Positions 25,868 through 35,494 of a DNA stretch of 64,000 nucleotides are shown here, one piece after another. Below the pieces are notes generated by a model. That model saw only the letters and a program-made list of their open reading frames with translations, was not told the origin of the DNA and made no database searches. The stretch is taken from assembly GCF_009674485.1 (NCBI RefSeq), contig NZ_WKJJ01000014.1, positions 62,001 through 126,000 of the forward strand, read 5' to 3'. The translations under genes and the position numbers were made by a program. The first letter of the stretch is position 1, and each line of letters starts with the position of its first letter. Source of the stretch: Pseudoduganella rivuli. Lineage in GTDB: Bacteria > Pseudomonadota > Gammaproteobacteria > Burkholderiales > Burkholderiaceae_D.

Positions 25868-27399
25868 ACGGTCTCTCCCGCGATGGCTTGCAGCACCGTG
25901 CTGTCATCGAGTTCGCCGCGCAGGTATTCGCCGCACGCCTTGCGGTCGCGCATGACGACCATGCGGTCGCTGGTGCGCACCACTTCCGGCAATTCCGACG
26001 AAATGAACAGCACCGACATGCCATCCTTGCACAGCGACGTCACGTAATCCATGATTTCCTCCTTGGCGCGGATATCGATGCCGCGCGTCGGTTCGTCGAG
26101 GATCATCAGTTTCGGCTGCGTGGCCAGCCAGCGCGCCAGCAAGACTTTCTGCTGGTTGCCGCCGGACAGTGTCCCGATCGGCGTCTCGATGCTGGCGGTC
26201 TTGATGCCCAGCCAGCGCACGTAGTCGCTGGCCAGCTCCTGCTGGCGTTTCATGGGAATCGCGCGCCACATGCCGGCCCGCGCCTGCATCGCCAGGATCA
26301 GGTTTTCCCGCACCGACAGCGACAGGATCGCGCCTTCCAGCTTGCGGTCTTCCGAACAGAAGCCGATGCCGGCCTGGATCGCTTCGCGCGGATTCGCGAA
26401 GACAGCGGCCGAGTCGCGGCCGCTGATGGTGATGGAGCCGCTGTCGGCCTTGTCGGCGCCAAACAGCAGGCGCGCCAGCTCCGTGCGGCCGGAACCCAGC
26501 AAACCGCACAAGCCGAGCACTTCGCCCTTGCGGATCGCCAGGCTGGTGGCGGACAACGCGCCACGGCGGCCCAGGTCGCGGATCTCCAGCAACGGTTCGC
26601 CCGCCTGCGCCACCTCAGGCGCCGCCACGGCGGCGGCGTTTTCGTCACGCAGCGGCGCCGCGTTGTCCGCCGCGCCAATCATCTTGTTGACCAGCGCAAG
26701 GCGCGACAATTCGCTGCACAGGTATTCCCCTTCCAGCTGGCCGTTGCGCATCACGGTGATGCGGTCGGAAATCGCGTAAGTCTGGTCCAGGAAGTGCGTG
26801 ACGAAGAGGATCGCCATGCCCTGCGCGCGCAGCGAGCGCAGCACGGAGAACAGCAGCTGCACTTCGGCTTCATCGAGGCTCGACGTGGGTTCGTCCAGGA
26901 TCAGCACTTTCGCCTGCACGTTCAGCGCACGGGAAATCGCCACCATTTGCTGGATCGCCAGCGGATAGTGCGACAGCGGCTGCGACACGTCGATATCGAC
27001 TTGCAGCTGCTTGAGCATGCGCGCGGCATCGTCGCGCATCTTCTTCCACTGGATGGCGCCGAAGCGGCGCGGATAGCGGCCAATGAAAATGTTTTCCGCC
27101 ACCGACAGATTCGGGCACAGGTTGACTTCCTGGTACACGGTGCTGATGCCCAGATCCTGCGCTTCCAACGTGGAGCGCGGGGCGATCGGCTGGCCGTCCA
27201 GCAGGATGCGGCCCTGCTCCGGCGTGTACACGCCGGTCAGCACCTTGATCAGCGTGGATTTACCGGCGCCGTTCTGCCCCATCAGCGTGTGCACTTCACC
27301 CGGAAACAGGCGCAGGCCGGCATCGGTGAGCGCTTTCACGCCCGGGAACTCTTTATGTATGCCGGTCAGTTCCAGGACCGGCTGCTTGTTGTCCGCCAC
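25864..27399 (-). CDS. ytfR: Sugar ABC transporter ATPase YtfR (duplicated cassette)
   Basis: A 511-residue protein of two fused ABC cassettes, as usual in the CUT2 sugar importers. The N-terminal half has GQNGAGKSTLIK (Walker A), a signature region leading to LILDEPTSSLDE (Walker B) and FVTHFLD. The C-terminal half has GLLGSGRTELARLL, a degenerate Walker A with Arg for Lys as typical of this class, and LSGGNQQKVLLARWL and LILDEPTRGID. Start codon GTG with GAAGG upstream. Confidence 0.93.
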   Translation of the reverse strand: MADNKQPVLELTGIHKEFPGVKALTDAGLRLFPGEVHTLMGQNGAGKSTLIKVLTGVYTPEQGRILLDGQPIAPRSTLEAQDLGISTVYQEVNLCPNLSVAENIFIGRYPRRFGAIQWKKMRDDAARMLKQLQVDIDVSQPLSHYPLAIQQMVAISRALNVQAKVLILDEPTSSLDEAEVQLLFSVLRSLRAQGMAILFVTHFLDQTYAISDRITVMRNGQLEGEYLCSELSRLALVNKMIGAADNAAPLRDENAAAVAAPEVAQAGEPLLEIRDLGRRGALSATSLAIRKGEVLGLCGLLGSGRTELARLLFGADKADSGSITISGRDSAAVFANPREAIQAGIGFCSEDRKLEGAILSLSVRENLILAMQARAGMWRAIPMKRQQELASDYVRWLGIKTASIETPIGTLSGGNQQKVLLARWLATQPKLMILDEPTRGIDIRAKEEIMDYVTSLCKDGMSVLFISSELPEVVRTSDRMVVMRDRKACGEYLRGELDDSTVLQAIAGETV

Positions 27400-27414
27400 G
27401 TGAAAGCCTTCGCC

Positions 27415-28380
27415 TTAGTATTTACGGTTCGGCAGTTCTTTGGCCGCCACGTCGGCGGGGAAGACGCTTTCGTTGACGACGATGCGCTTGTCAACCGGTT
27501 TGCCTTCCACCACTTTGCGCGCCGCTTCCATCAACTGCGGTCCCAGCAGCGGGCTGCATTCCACCGTCACGTTCAGCTTGCCGGCAATCATGGCCTGGAA
27601 CGCGCCCTTCACGCCGTCGATCGACACGATGATGATGTCCTTGCCCGGTTTCAGGCCCGCTTCCTCGATGGCCTGGATCGCGCCGATGGCCATGTCGTCG
27701 TTGTGCGCGTACAGCACGTTGATGGACTTGCCCATCGACTTCAGGAACGCTTCCATGACTTCCTTGCCCTTGGTGCGCGTGAAATCGCCGGTCTGCGTGC
27801 GCACCACTTTCAGCTTGGGATTGGCCTTGATGATTTCCTCGAAGCCGGCCTTGCGGTCGATGGCGGGCGCGGAGCCCACGGTGCCTTGCAGCTCCACGAT
27901 GTTGAGCGGCTTGTCGCCGTTTTTCTTCGCATAGTCCAGCAGCCAGCGGCCGGCCTTGCGGCCCTCTTCCACGAAGTCGGAACCGATCAGGGTGGCGTAC
28001 AGCGATGGATCGCTGACGTTGACGGAACGGTCGGTCAGGATCACGGGAATTTTCGCGGCTTTCGCTTCGCGCAGCACGGTATCCCAGCCCGATTCCACCA
28101 CGGGCGAGAATGCGATCAGGTCGACGCGCTGGGCGATGAACGAACGGATCGCCTTGACCTGGTTTTCCTGGCGCTGCTGGGCGTCGGCGAATTTCAGGGT
28201 GACGCCTTCCTTCTTGGCTGAATCCTTGATGGAGGCAGTGTTCGCGGTGCGCCATTCGCTTTCGGCGCCGACCTGCGAGAAACCAATCACCAGCGGCTTG
28301 GCAGCCATGGCTTGAGGGATAACGGCGGAAGCGAGTGCCAGGGCGGCGCCAGCCAGGATAGTCCTGCGGGTTGGATGCAT
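27415..28380 (-). CDS. ytfQ: Sugar-binding protein YtfQ
   Basis: A 321-residue periplasmic binding protein with a twin-arginine-like signal region (HPTRRTILAGAALALASA, cleavage after AMA). The mature part starts KPLVIGFSQVGAESEWR and follows the periplasmic-binding type 1 fold, with VILTDRSV and HNDDMAIGAIQAIEEAG. It delivers a furanose sugar to YtfR/YtfT/YjfF. The start at 28380 has GGAG six bases upstream; an ATG four codons earlier is less favourable. First gene of the operon and therefore the point of regulation. Confidence 0.93.
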   Translation of the reverse strand: MHPTRRTILAGAALALASAVIPQAMAAKPLVIGFSQVGAESEWRTANTASIKDSAKKEGVTLKFADAQQRQENQVKAIRSFIAQRVDLIAFSPVVESGWDTVLREAKAAKIPVILTDRSVNVSDPSLYATLIGSDFVEEGRKAGRWLLDYAKKNGDKPLNIVELQGTVGSAPAIDRKAGFEEIIKANPKLKVVRTQTGDFTRTKGKEVMEAFLKSMGKSINVLYAHNDDMAIGAIQAIEEAGLKPGKDIIIVSIDGVKGAFQAMIAGKLNVTVECSPLLGPQLMEAARKVVEGKPVDKRIVVNESVFPADVAAKELPNRKY

Positions 28381-28512
28381 GCTTGTCTCCATAGTTGATC
28401 TTGGTGCTTTGGCTATGGTAGGAGAAAGCTAAATATCAATCCAATTCAATTTTTCGCACTAACGATATCGAAAACGGTATGATGACGTATTACCAACAAA
28501 TCGGAGGCTGCC
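28381..28512 (-). promoter_or_regulatory. Promoter region of the ytf operon
   Basis: The spacer between the divergent ytfQ and PH-domain genes. Reading toward ytfQ, TTGGAT is followed 18 bases later by TACCAT, a possible sigma-70 promoter. The sequence ATATCAATCC (28433-28442, plus-strand reading) is identical to one inside the inverted repeat upstream of the LysR gene, so it may be the regulator's half-site. This rests on one shared 10-mer. Confidence 0.4.
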
Positions 28513-29037
28513 TTGAAAAACATCCCGACGTCGCCCCGCCAGCTAGTGTATATGGCGCTGACCTTGTTTGCACCATTGTTGCTGACGGTGGCGCTGATTT
28601 GTTGGGCGCCGGCCAAGCCGGGCCAGACGCAGGCCGACACGCTGGTCGCCGCCGGCGTCGTGGCGGGCGTGGTGTTGTTGTTTGCCGCCATTCTGGCGGT
28701 TTCCGCCATGCGCCATGCCATCGACATCACGCCCGGTGCGCTGGTGGTCAAACACAGTATGTATACATTGACGGTCAACCGCGCCGACGTCACGTCGGTC
28801 ACCGTGCAGGAAATCCCGGCGATAGCCGATGCCCGCCTGTCGACACGGAAAAATGGCACGGCGCTGTTTGGCTACTATTCCGGCTGGTTCTGGGACACGC
28901 GGGGGGGCCTGACATTTTGCGCGGTGTCGGCGCATCCCATATATATGGTGACGCTGGAAGGCAACGCGCCATGCCGGCAACTGGTGCTGAGCGCCAGCCC
29001 GGAGGTGGCGCGCGCCATCGGCGCCTGGGGGGCCTAG
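28513..29037 (+). CDS. Membrane protein with a PH-like domain
   Basis: A 174-residue protein with two hydrophobic helices (about residues 12-31 and 43-65) followed by a soluble part, DITPGALVVKHSMYTLTVNRADVTSV, that resembles bacterial PH domains. Start codon TTG, supported by GGAGG at six bases upstream and no nearby ATG. It may be involved in membrane organisation; function unknown. Its 3' end overlaps the convergent next gene by four bases. Confidence 0.65.
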   Translation: MKNIPTSPRQLVYMALTLFAPLLLTVALICWAPAKPGQTQADTLVAAGVVAGVVLLFAAILAVSAMRHAIDITPGALVVKHSMYTLTVNRADVTSVTVQEIPAIADARLSTRKNGTALFGYYSGWFWDTRGGLTFCAVSAHPIYMVTLEGNAPCRQLVLSASPEVARAIGAWGA

Positions 29038-29729
29038 CGTTTCTGCCCCGCGCCGCACGCCGTGGCGGATGACTTGTCATCAGCCGGCTGGCACGGCGCG
29101 GCGCTGCTCCCCTGCCGGGGCCGCGTATGGGCCACCAGCGCCGCCAGCAATTCCACGTCATTGTCCGGCTTGGCATGGCCGGGCTGCCGCGGCGGCTTCG
29201 CCTGCTGAACCTGCCGGGTCTGCACGGGTTTCTTCTGCGCCTTCTGCGCCTTCAGGGTTTTGCCGCCCTTGTCTGCCGCCGCCCTGCCCTTGGCCTTGGC
29301 GGCACGGGCATGGCGCTCCTTGGCTGGCGCCGCCTTGCGTTCTTTCACCACGGCTTGCCGGACCACCGCAGGTTCGGCATGCGCGGGGGCCGTATCGACG
29401 ATGGTCGCGGCCGCAGGCGTCTTATCCGGCGAAGGCGCCGCCAGCGCGGCAGCCTCCGGCATGGCTTCCCCCTGCGTTGCCATCGCTACCTGTGCAACGC
29501 TGTTCACATCGCGCATCACCAGCGCCGCCGTACTGCCCAGCGCCGCCAGCGCCAGCACGGTCGCCACCACCACGCCCTTGCGTCCACGGGGGGCAGGCCC
29601 AGGCGGCGCCCCCTTGCCGGAAACGCCATCGAGTTCGCTGAGGATACTGGGTGTCTCGCCCGCGCCTGACCCGGCAGACAACAGGCTGGGCCGCGCTGTC
29701 GCAGGCCGCTGCGGTTCTTTGTTTTGCAA
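29034..29729 (-). CDS. Single-pass membrane protein with Ala/Lys-rich domain
   Basis: A 231-residue protein: a short cytoplasmic N terminus, one hydrophobic helix (about residues 52-71, GVVVATVLALAALGSTAALV) and an Ala/Lys/Pro-rich extracytoplasmic tail with repeated KAQKAQKK-type stretches. Composition resembles cell-envelope linker proteins or proteins of secretion loci with disordered periplasmic domains. No family recognised. It lies next to the T6SS locus on the opposite strand. Confidence 0.6.
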   Translation of the reverse strand: MQNKEPQRPATARPSLLSAGSGAGETPSILSELDGVSGKGAPPGPAPRGRKGVVVATVLALAALGSTAALVMRDVNSVAQVAMATQGEAMPEAAALAAPSPDKTPAAATIVDTAPAHAEPAVVRQAVVKERKAAPAKERHARAAKAKGRAAADKGGKTLKAQKAQKKPVQTRQVQQAKPPRQPGHAKPDNDVELLAALVAHTRPRQGSSAAPCQPADDKSSATACGAGQKR

Positions 29730-29876
29730 GATTAACTCCTTGATAATTTTCGCGACTTTACCTGAAACGGATCAATGGCGATGCCCGCGTTCAATCGTGC
29801 GCAGCATTATCAGGACGGCAATATATACTCCAAGCAATGTTTTTTGAATAACTTTTAACGGCACGCGGAGGGCGGA

Positions 29877-30719
29877 TTGGTTTTGCTGGTGGTCGCAATG
29901 TACTTCCTGCTCGCCTGCGTGGCCACGTGGCTGGCGCTGTTCCCGGCCGGGCGGGCCGTGGTGGCCGGCGCGCTGCACCGCACCGGCATGCGCTGGCGCG
30001 GCCTGTGGTCCGGCGCCGCGAGCTTCCTGCGGCGCGCCGCGTCGCAAGGCCGCCACACCTGCCAGTCGCATTGGCGCGCGGCCGTGGATACGGTCCGCCA
30101 CCACGCGCTGCTGTGCGCCGCCGGCGTCGCCTTGCTGTGCATCCCGCTGCTGGTGGCGCTGCTGGCGGGCAGCCGCCCCTTGCTGAGCGCCTATGAGACG
30201 CCAGTACGGGAAATCAACCCGCAAGTGGCCGCATTGCTGGAAGGCGAACAACTGGCGCCGCCGCCCCCGCTGCCGCCGCTGGTGTTTACCAGCGCCGAAG
30301 TGGAGCAGTTACGCCCGATGACGGCCAGCGCCAGCCGCGACTGGGCCTTGCTGGACAAGGAATTTGCGCAGCGCCTGTTGCTGGCGTTCCGCATCATGAA
30401 GGAAAAGCATGGCTACGACATGGCGCTGCTGGAAGGCTACCGCAGCCCGCAGCGGCAGGATGCGCTGGCCGCGCTGGGCGCGGGCGTCACCGGCGCGGCG
30501 GCTTTCCAGAGCTGGCACCAATACGGACTGGCGGCCGACAGCGCCTTCATCCGCGACGGCAAGCTGGTGATCAGCGAACAGGACCCGTGGGCCATGCGCG
30601 GCTACCAGCTGTATGGCGAGGTGGCGGAATCGCTCGGCCTCACGTGGGGCGGCCGCTGGAAGATGCGCGACTTCGGCCATGCGGAATGGCGTGTGTCAAA
30701 CGGAATTAAACGCAATTAA
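29877..30719 (+). CDS. Membrane-anchored M15-type peptidoglycan peptidase
   Basis: A 280-residue protein with two hydrophobic helices (residues 1-20 and about 77-99) and a periplasmic zinc-peptidase domain of the VanY/L-Ala-D-Glu endopeptidase type. Zinc-binding pattern: SWHQYGLAAD (first His and Asp) and GHAEW (last His). It cuts stem peptides. TTG start with GGAGGG upstream. It lies 36 bases before tssM, so it is probably part of the T6SS operon, where such enzymes open the cell wall for the membrane complex. It has no effector-type features. Confidence 0.8.
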   Translation: MVLLVVAMYFLLACVATWLALFPAGRAVVAGALHRTGMRWRGLWSGAASFLRRAASQGRHTCQSHWRAAVDTVRHHALLCAAGVALLCIPLLVALLAGSRPLLSAYETPVREINPQVAALLEGEQLAPPPPLPPLVFTSAEVEQLRPMTASASRDWALLDKEFAQRLLLAFRIMKEKHGYDMALLEGYRSPQRQDALAALGAGVTGAAAFQSWHQYGLAADSAFIRDGKLVISEQDPWAMRGYQLYGEVAESLGLTWGGRWKMRDFGHAEWRVSNGIKRN

Positions 30720-30755
30720 ACACATCAACACCCCCGCAACACCAGGAACTGAATT

Positions 30756-33700
30756 ATGACTATCGACTCTCTGCGGTCCCACCTCACCTTGCGCAACGGC
30801 CTGCTGCTGGCCGGCTGGCTCGCGCTGGCCGCCGTCCTGCTGGTGGGCGCGTCCCTGCTGCACTTGCCGGCATGGCTGCCGTGGGCCATCTTCGGCGCGC
30901 TGTTCGCCATCGCGGCGGCATTCTGGCTGGGCCGGCGCATGCGCCGCCGCCGCGCATCGCGCAGCCTGGGCGACATGCTGGAAAAGCAGGCCGCTCCCCG
31001 CGCCGATGCGCTGCAACGCCAGGAAACCGACGCGCTGCGCCAGCGCATGCTGGCCGCCATCACCACCATCCGCCAGTCCAAGCTGGGCCAGTACTCCGGC
31101 AACGACGCGCTGTACGAATTGCCGTGGTATATGGTGATCGGCAATCCGGCCGCCGGCAAAAGCACGGCGATTGCCAGCTCCGGCCTGCAATTCCCGCTGG
31201 CCGACAGCAAGGTGGTGCAAGGCGTGGGCGGCACCCGCAATTGCGACTGGTTCTTCACCACGGACGGCATCCTGCTCGACACGGCGGGCCGCTACGCGGT
31301 GGCCGACGAAGACCGCGCGGAATGGTTCGGCTTCCTCGACCTGCTGAAAAAACACCGCAGCAAGGCCCCCATCAATGGCGTCATCATCGCCGTCAGCGTG
31401 GCCGAACTGGCGAACAGCCGCCCCGATTTCGCCATCAACCTGGCCAAGAACCTGCGCCAGCGCGTGCAGGAAGTCACGGAACGCCTGGCCGTGCATGCGC
31501 CCGTGTACATCGTGTTCACCAAAGCCGACCTGATCAACGGCTTCAATGAATTTTTCCAGGATTGCGAACTCGGTGAACGCGACCGCGTGTGGGGCGCCAC
31601 CCTGCCCTACACGCCGGTGCACCACCAAGCCACCAGCGCGCAGTTGCTGGACTTGTTCGACGCCCGCTTCGATGAATTGCACGAAGGCTTGAAGGACATG
31701 AGCCGCGCCAGCATGGCGCTGCAATGGCGCGAACGCATGCCGGCCGGCGTGTTCACGTTCCCGCTGGAATTCGCGTCCATCAAGGGCCCGCTGCGCACCT
31801 TCGTCGCCACGCTGTTCGAGGAAAACCCGTTCCAGTTCAAGCCCGTGTTCCGGGGCTTCTATTTCACCAGCGCGCTGCAGGAGGGAGAGACCGTGTCGGC
31901 CTCGTCGCAGCGCGTGGCGCAGCGCTTCGACCTGCAACTGAAAGCGCCGGACCATGGCGCCGCGCACCAGCAGCAAGGCTACTTCCTGCTCAACCTGTTC
32001 CGCCATGTGATCTTCGCCGACAAGCAACTGGTGGCGCAATACGCCAGTCCCGCCCGCACCCGCATGCGCTATGCGGCCTTCATTGCCGCGATGGCGGTGG
32101 CGGGCCTGGCGCTGGGCGGCTGGAGCTGGTCGTACATGAACAACCGCCAGCTGGTGGCCAATGTCGAAGCGGATTTGCAGCAGGCCGCGCGCCTGCAGGA
32201 CAAGCGCATCGACCTGCAATCGCGCCTGCAGGCGCTGGAGGTGCTGCAAGACCGCATCGAGCAGCTCGAACAATACAAGAAAGACCGTCCGCTGGCGCTG
32301 AGCCTGGGCTTGTACCAGGGGCAGACGCTGGACCGCAAGCTGCGCGAAGAATATTTCAATGGCGTGCGCGCCGTGATGCTGGCCCCCGTGGCGCAGGCGC
32401 TGGAAACATTCCTGGCCGAAGCCAACAACGCGGACATGCAGCCTCAAAGCCCCCCGGCCGCCGCGCAGCTATTCAAGGATGCGGTCCCCGGCAACGCGGA
32501 AGACGCGTACAACGCGCTGAAAACCTACCTGATGCTGGGCGACCGCACCCGCGCCGAGGCGGGCCATTTGAACGACCAGCTGACCCGCTACTGGCGCGCA
32601 TGGCTGGACGCCAACCGTGGCGCCATGCCGCGCGAACAGTTGATCCGCAGCGCCGAGCGCATGATTTCGTTTTACCTGGCACAGGTGAACGACACGTCGT
32701 GGCCCACCATCGACAACAAGCTGGCGCTGGTCGACCAGAGCCGCGACAAGCTGCGCCGCGTGGTGCGCGGCTTGCCAGCCCGCGAACGCGTGTACGCGGA
32801 CGTCAAGGCCCGCGCCGCCACCCGCTTCCCGTCGATGACGGTGGCCCGCATCGTCGGCGACCAGGACAAGGACCTGCTGCTGGGCAGCCACGCGGTGCCC
32901 GGCAGCTTTACCCGCGAGGCGTGGGAAGGCTATGTCAAGGATGCCTTCCGCGAAGCGGCCAATGGCGCCATGCAGAGCGCGGACTGGGTGCTGAAATCGT
33001 CGTCGAAGGATGATTTGACCCTGGAAGGCAGCCCGGAACAAATCCAGAAATCGCTGGTGGAACTGTACAAGACCGATTATGCGAAGGAGTGGCAGAAATT
33101 CATGCAGGGCGTGACGATCCGCGACCTCGACGGCTTCCAGCAGGCGGCGGCCGCCATGAACCGCCTGGGCGATCCGCAGATTTCGCCGCTGAACAAGGTC
33201 GTGGCGGCCGTGTACCAACAGACGTCGTGGGACAACCCGACCCTGGTCGACAGCGGTATCCAGCAGGCGCAGCGCGGTGTGGCCGCGTGGTTCCGCGAAA
33301 CCATCCTGCGCCAGACGCCGTCATCGGTGCAGGCCGCCCTGCCCGCCGCGCAGGGCCAGAATGCGGCGCAGAATCAGGCGCAGATTCAGGCATTGCCGCT
33401 GGGCCCCGTGGGCCGCGAATTTGCCGGCGTGGCGCGCCTGGTGGCGCCGAAGGACAAGGATGCGTCGCTGATGCGCGGCTACATGGACTTGTTGTCGAAA
33501 CTGCGCGGCCGCATCAACCAGATCCACAACCAGGGCGACGCCGGTCCAGGCGCCAAGCAATTGATGCAGCAAACCCTGGACGGCAACGGTTCGGAACTGG
33601 CGGAAGCGCTGCGCTACGTCGATGAACAAATGCTGGTCGGGATGAGCGACGCGCAAAAGCAGGCACTGCGTCCGCTGCTGGTGCGGCCGTTGATGCAAAC

Positions 33701-34508
33701 CTTCGCCGTGATCGTGCGTCCCACCGAGGAGGAGATCAACAAGGTGTGGAGCGCGCAGGTGCTGACGCCGTTCCGCCGCAGCCTGGCGCTGAAATACCCG
33801 TTTGCCACGGAATCGAAGCTGGAAGCCAGCAATGCGGAAATCGGCGAAATCTTCGGCCCGTCCGGCGCCATCGCGAAATTCTTCGACGCCACCGTCGGCC
33901 CGCTGGTGGTGCGCCGTGGCGACACGCTGAGCAGCCGCACGTGGGCCAACATGGGTATCAACCTGGTGCCCGCCGTCGCCACCAGCTTCCCCGCGTGGGT
34001 GGCGCCACTGACTGCCGGCGGCGTCGCCAACGCGGCCGCCTCCACCGCCGGCGAAGCGCAAACCCGCTTTGAATTGCAGGCGCTGGGCGCCACCGGCGCC
34101 ACGGAATTCACGATTGAAATCGATGGCCAGGCGCTGCGCTGGCGCGGCCAGCCGCAGCCGTGGGTGCGCATGGTGTGGCCGAACCCGCAAGGCGTGCCGG
34201 GCGCGCGCATCACGGCCATCACGCCGGAAGGCCGCTCCGTCGTGGTGCTGAACGAACAGGGCCACTTCGGCCTGAAACAAATGGTCGATGCATCGACGCG
34301 CAAACGCAAGGATGGCATGTTTGAACTGACGTGGAATAACGGCGGCGTATCCGTGACCGCCAACCTGAAAGTGGAGGCGCCGCCAGCGCCGCCGCCCGCC
34401 CCCGTGCCGCAACAGGCGTCCGGCTTCAAGCGCCTGCGCCTGCCGGACAGCATCGTGGCGCCTGCCGCGCCAACCAACACGGTGGCGGCCGCGGAGGTGC
34501 AGCCATGA
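30756..34508 (+). CDS. tssM: T6SS membrane-complex protein TssM (IcmF)
   Basis: A 1250-residue inner-membrane protein. Two N-terminal helices (about 15-33 and 39-58) are followed by the cytoplasmic NTPase-like domain with Walker A GNPAAGKST (129-137), VGGTRNCDWFF and LDTAGRYA. A third helix near residues 440-460 leads to the large periplasmic domain that binds TssJ and spans to the outer membrane. The C-terminal about 100 residues carry the IcmF C-terminal beta domain. ATGA overlap with tagF indicates coupled translation. Confidence 0.95.
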   Translation: MTIDSLRSHLTLRNGLLLAGWLALAAVLLVGASLLHLPAWLPWAIFGALFAIAAAFWLGRRMRRRRASRSLGDMLEKQAAPRADALQRQETDALRQRMLAAITTIRQSKLGQYSGNDALYELPWYMVIGNPAAGKSTAIASSGLQFPLADSKVVQGVGGTRNCDWFFTTDGILLDTAGRYAVADEDRAEWFGFLDLLKKHRSKAPINGVIIAVSVAELANSRPDFAINLAKNLRQRVQEVTERLAVHAPVYIVFTKADLINGFNEFFQDCELGERDRVWGATLPYTPVHHQATSAQLLDLFDARFDELHEGLKDMSRASMALQWRERMPAGVFTFPLEFASIKGPLRTFVATLFEENPFQFKPVFRGFYFTSALQEGETVSASSQRVAQRFDLQLKAPDHGAAHQQQGYFLLNLFRHVIFADKQLVAQYASPARTRMRYAAFIAAMAVAGLALGGWSWSYMNNRQLVANVEADLQQAARLQDKRIDLQSRLQALEVLQDRIEQLEQYKKDRPLALSLGLYQGQTLDRKLREEYFNGVRAVMLAPVAQALETFLAEANNADMQPQSPPAAAQLFKDAVPGNAEDAYNALKTYLMLGDRTRAEAGHLNDQLTRYWRAWLDANRGAMPREQLIRSAERMISFYLAQVNDTSWPTIDNKLALVDQSRDKLRRVVRGLPARERVYADVKARAATRFPSMTVARIVGDQDKDLLLGSHAVPGSFTREAWEGYVKDAFREAANGAMQSADWVLKSSSKDDLTLEGSPEQIQKSLVELYKTDYAKEWQKFMQGVTIRDLDGFQQAAAAMNRLGDPQISPLNKVVAAVYQQTSWDNPTLVDSGIQQAQRGVAAWFRETILRQTPSSVQAALPAAQGQNAAQNQAQIQALPLGPVGREFAGVARLVAPKDKDASLMRGYMDLLSKLRGRINQIHNQGDAGPGAKQLMQQTLDGNGSELAEALRYVDEQMLVGMSDAQKQALRPLLVRPLMQTFAVIVRPTEEEINKVWSAQVLTPFRRSLALKYPFATESKLEASNAEIGEIFGPSGAIAKFFDATVGPLVVRRGDTLSSRTWANMGINLVPAVATSFPAWVAPLTAGGVANAAASTAGEAQTRFELQALGATGATEFTIEIDGQALRWRGQPQPWVRMVWPNPQGVPGARITAITPEGRSVVVLNEQGHFGLKQMVDASTRKRKDGMFELTWNNGGVSVTANLKVEAPPAPPPAPVPQQASGFKRLRLPDSIVAPAAPTNTVAAAEVQP

Positions 34509-35491
34509 GCCGCGGCATGACTCCCGCCAGCATTGGCTACTTTGGCAAAATCCCCAGCCGGGGCGACTTCGTCAAGGCCAGCGACAATCCCGCGCTGCTG
34601 AAAGTGCTGGACGACTGGCTGGCGCGCGCAATGGATTTGCTCAGCACGGACGCGCGCTGGAAGCTGACCTACGATGCGCTGGCGCCATTACACTTCGCCT
34701 TTGTCGGTCCGCGCCGCCGCCATGCGATCGGCGGCCATATCGTGGCCAGCAGCGACCAGTCCAGCCGCCGCTATCCGTTCCTGATGGCCAGCAGCATGGA
34801 AGCGCCGGAACCGGGCGGCTTCGTGCCCAATGCGCCGCTGGTGCTGAACCGCCTGTGGATGCGGCTGGAATTGCTGGCCGACGGCGTGGTCAGCGCCAAC
34901 GAAGCTACCAGCGCGCTGCAAGCGGCCACCGCGCAAATGGTGGAACTGGACTTGCGCCCGTCGGCTTACGACGCCGCGTTCAGCGACTTCATGGACATGC
35001 AGACCATTGGTTCGCTGCAAGCCATGCTGGCGCACGCGGGATTCAACGGCACCGTGCGCCAGTTACTGCTGGCGCTGGGCATGCTGCTGCAACCCGTGCT
35101 GGCCAGCAGTTCCAGCCGCCTCGATAAAAGTCTGCTGCTGCCATTGCCGCACGATCCGCTGTACCGCAGCCTGGTGGCGGCGTACTGGATGCACGTGATC
35201 ACACCGTTCCTGGCGCGGGCCGACTTCGAACTGGCGCTGTTCGTCACGCACATGGCGCGCCAGCCGGTGCTGGTGCTGGGCTTTTCCGGCGCATCCGCCC
35301 ACACGCTGCAAGCCATCATGGACCCGCAGGTGGGCCAGGAACACCACATCACGTTCGACCAGCTCGACTGGGTGGAAGACCAGGCCAATGCCGATTACGC
35401 GGGCAAGAAGACGTCCGCATACCTGTCGCAACCGAATTTATCCCTCAAGTCCGCGCTCGCCATGCTGCACGCGGCGTACATAGGAACTTGA
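34505..35491 (+). CDS. tagF: T6SS accessory protein TagF
   Basis: A 328-residue protein of the TagF/ImpM family with the N-terminal signature GYFGKIPSRGDFVKAS and HAIGGHIVASSDQSSRRYPFLMA. TagF is known in Pseudomonas to repress T6SS post-translationally in a threonine-phosphorylation-independent way. No PppA or PpkA genes are visible in this locus. The C-terminal part is a longer extension than in minimal TagF proteins. It starts inside the tssM stop codon. Confidence 0.88.
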   Translation: MSRGMTPASIGYFGKIPSRGDFVKASDNPALLKVLDDWLARAMDLLSTDARWKLTYDALAPLHFAFVGPRRRHAIGGHIVASSDQSSRRYPFLMASSMEAPEPGGFVPNAPLVLNRLWMRLELLADGVVSANEATSALQAATAQMVELDLRPSAYDAAFSDFMDMQTIGSLQAMLAHAGFNGTVRQLLLALGMLLQPVLASSSSRLDKSLLLPLPHDPLYRSLVAAYWMHVITPFLARADFELALFVTHMARQPVLVLGFSGASAHTLQAIMDPQVGQEHHITFDQLDWVEDQANADYAGKKTSAYLSQPNLSLKSALAMLHAAYIGT

Positions 35492-35494
35492 ACC

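Noticed and set aside
25888..28221. 777-codon open frame on the plus strand opposite ytfR/ytfQ
   Set aside because: Antisense shadow of GC-rich genes; sequence is rich in His, Arg and Gln without family similarity, and the minus-strand genes are certain.
30696..32447. 583-codon minus-strand frame opposite tssM
   Set aside because: Antisense shadow; no ribosome site or domain, while TssM is clear.
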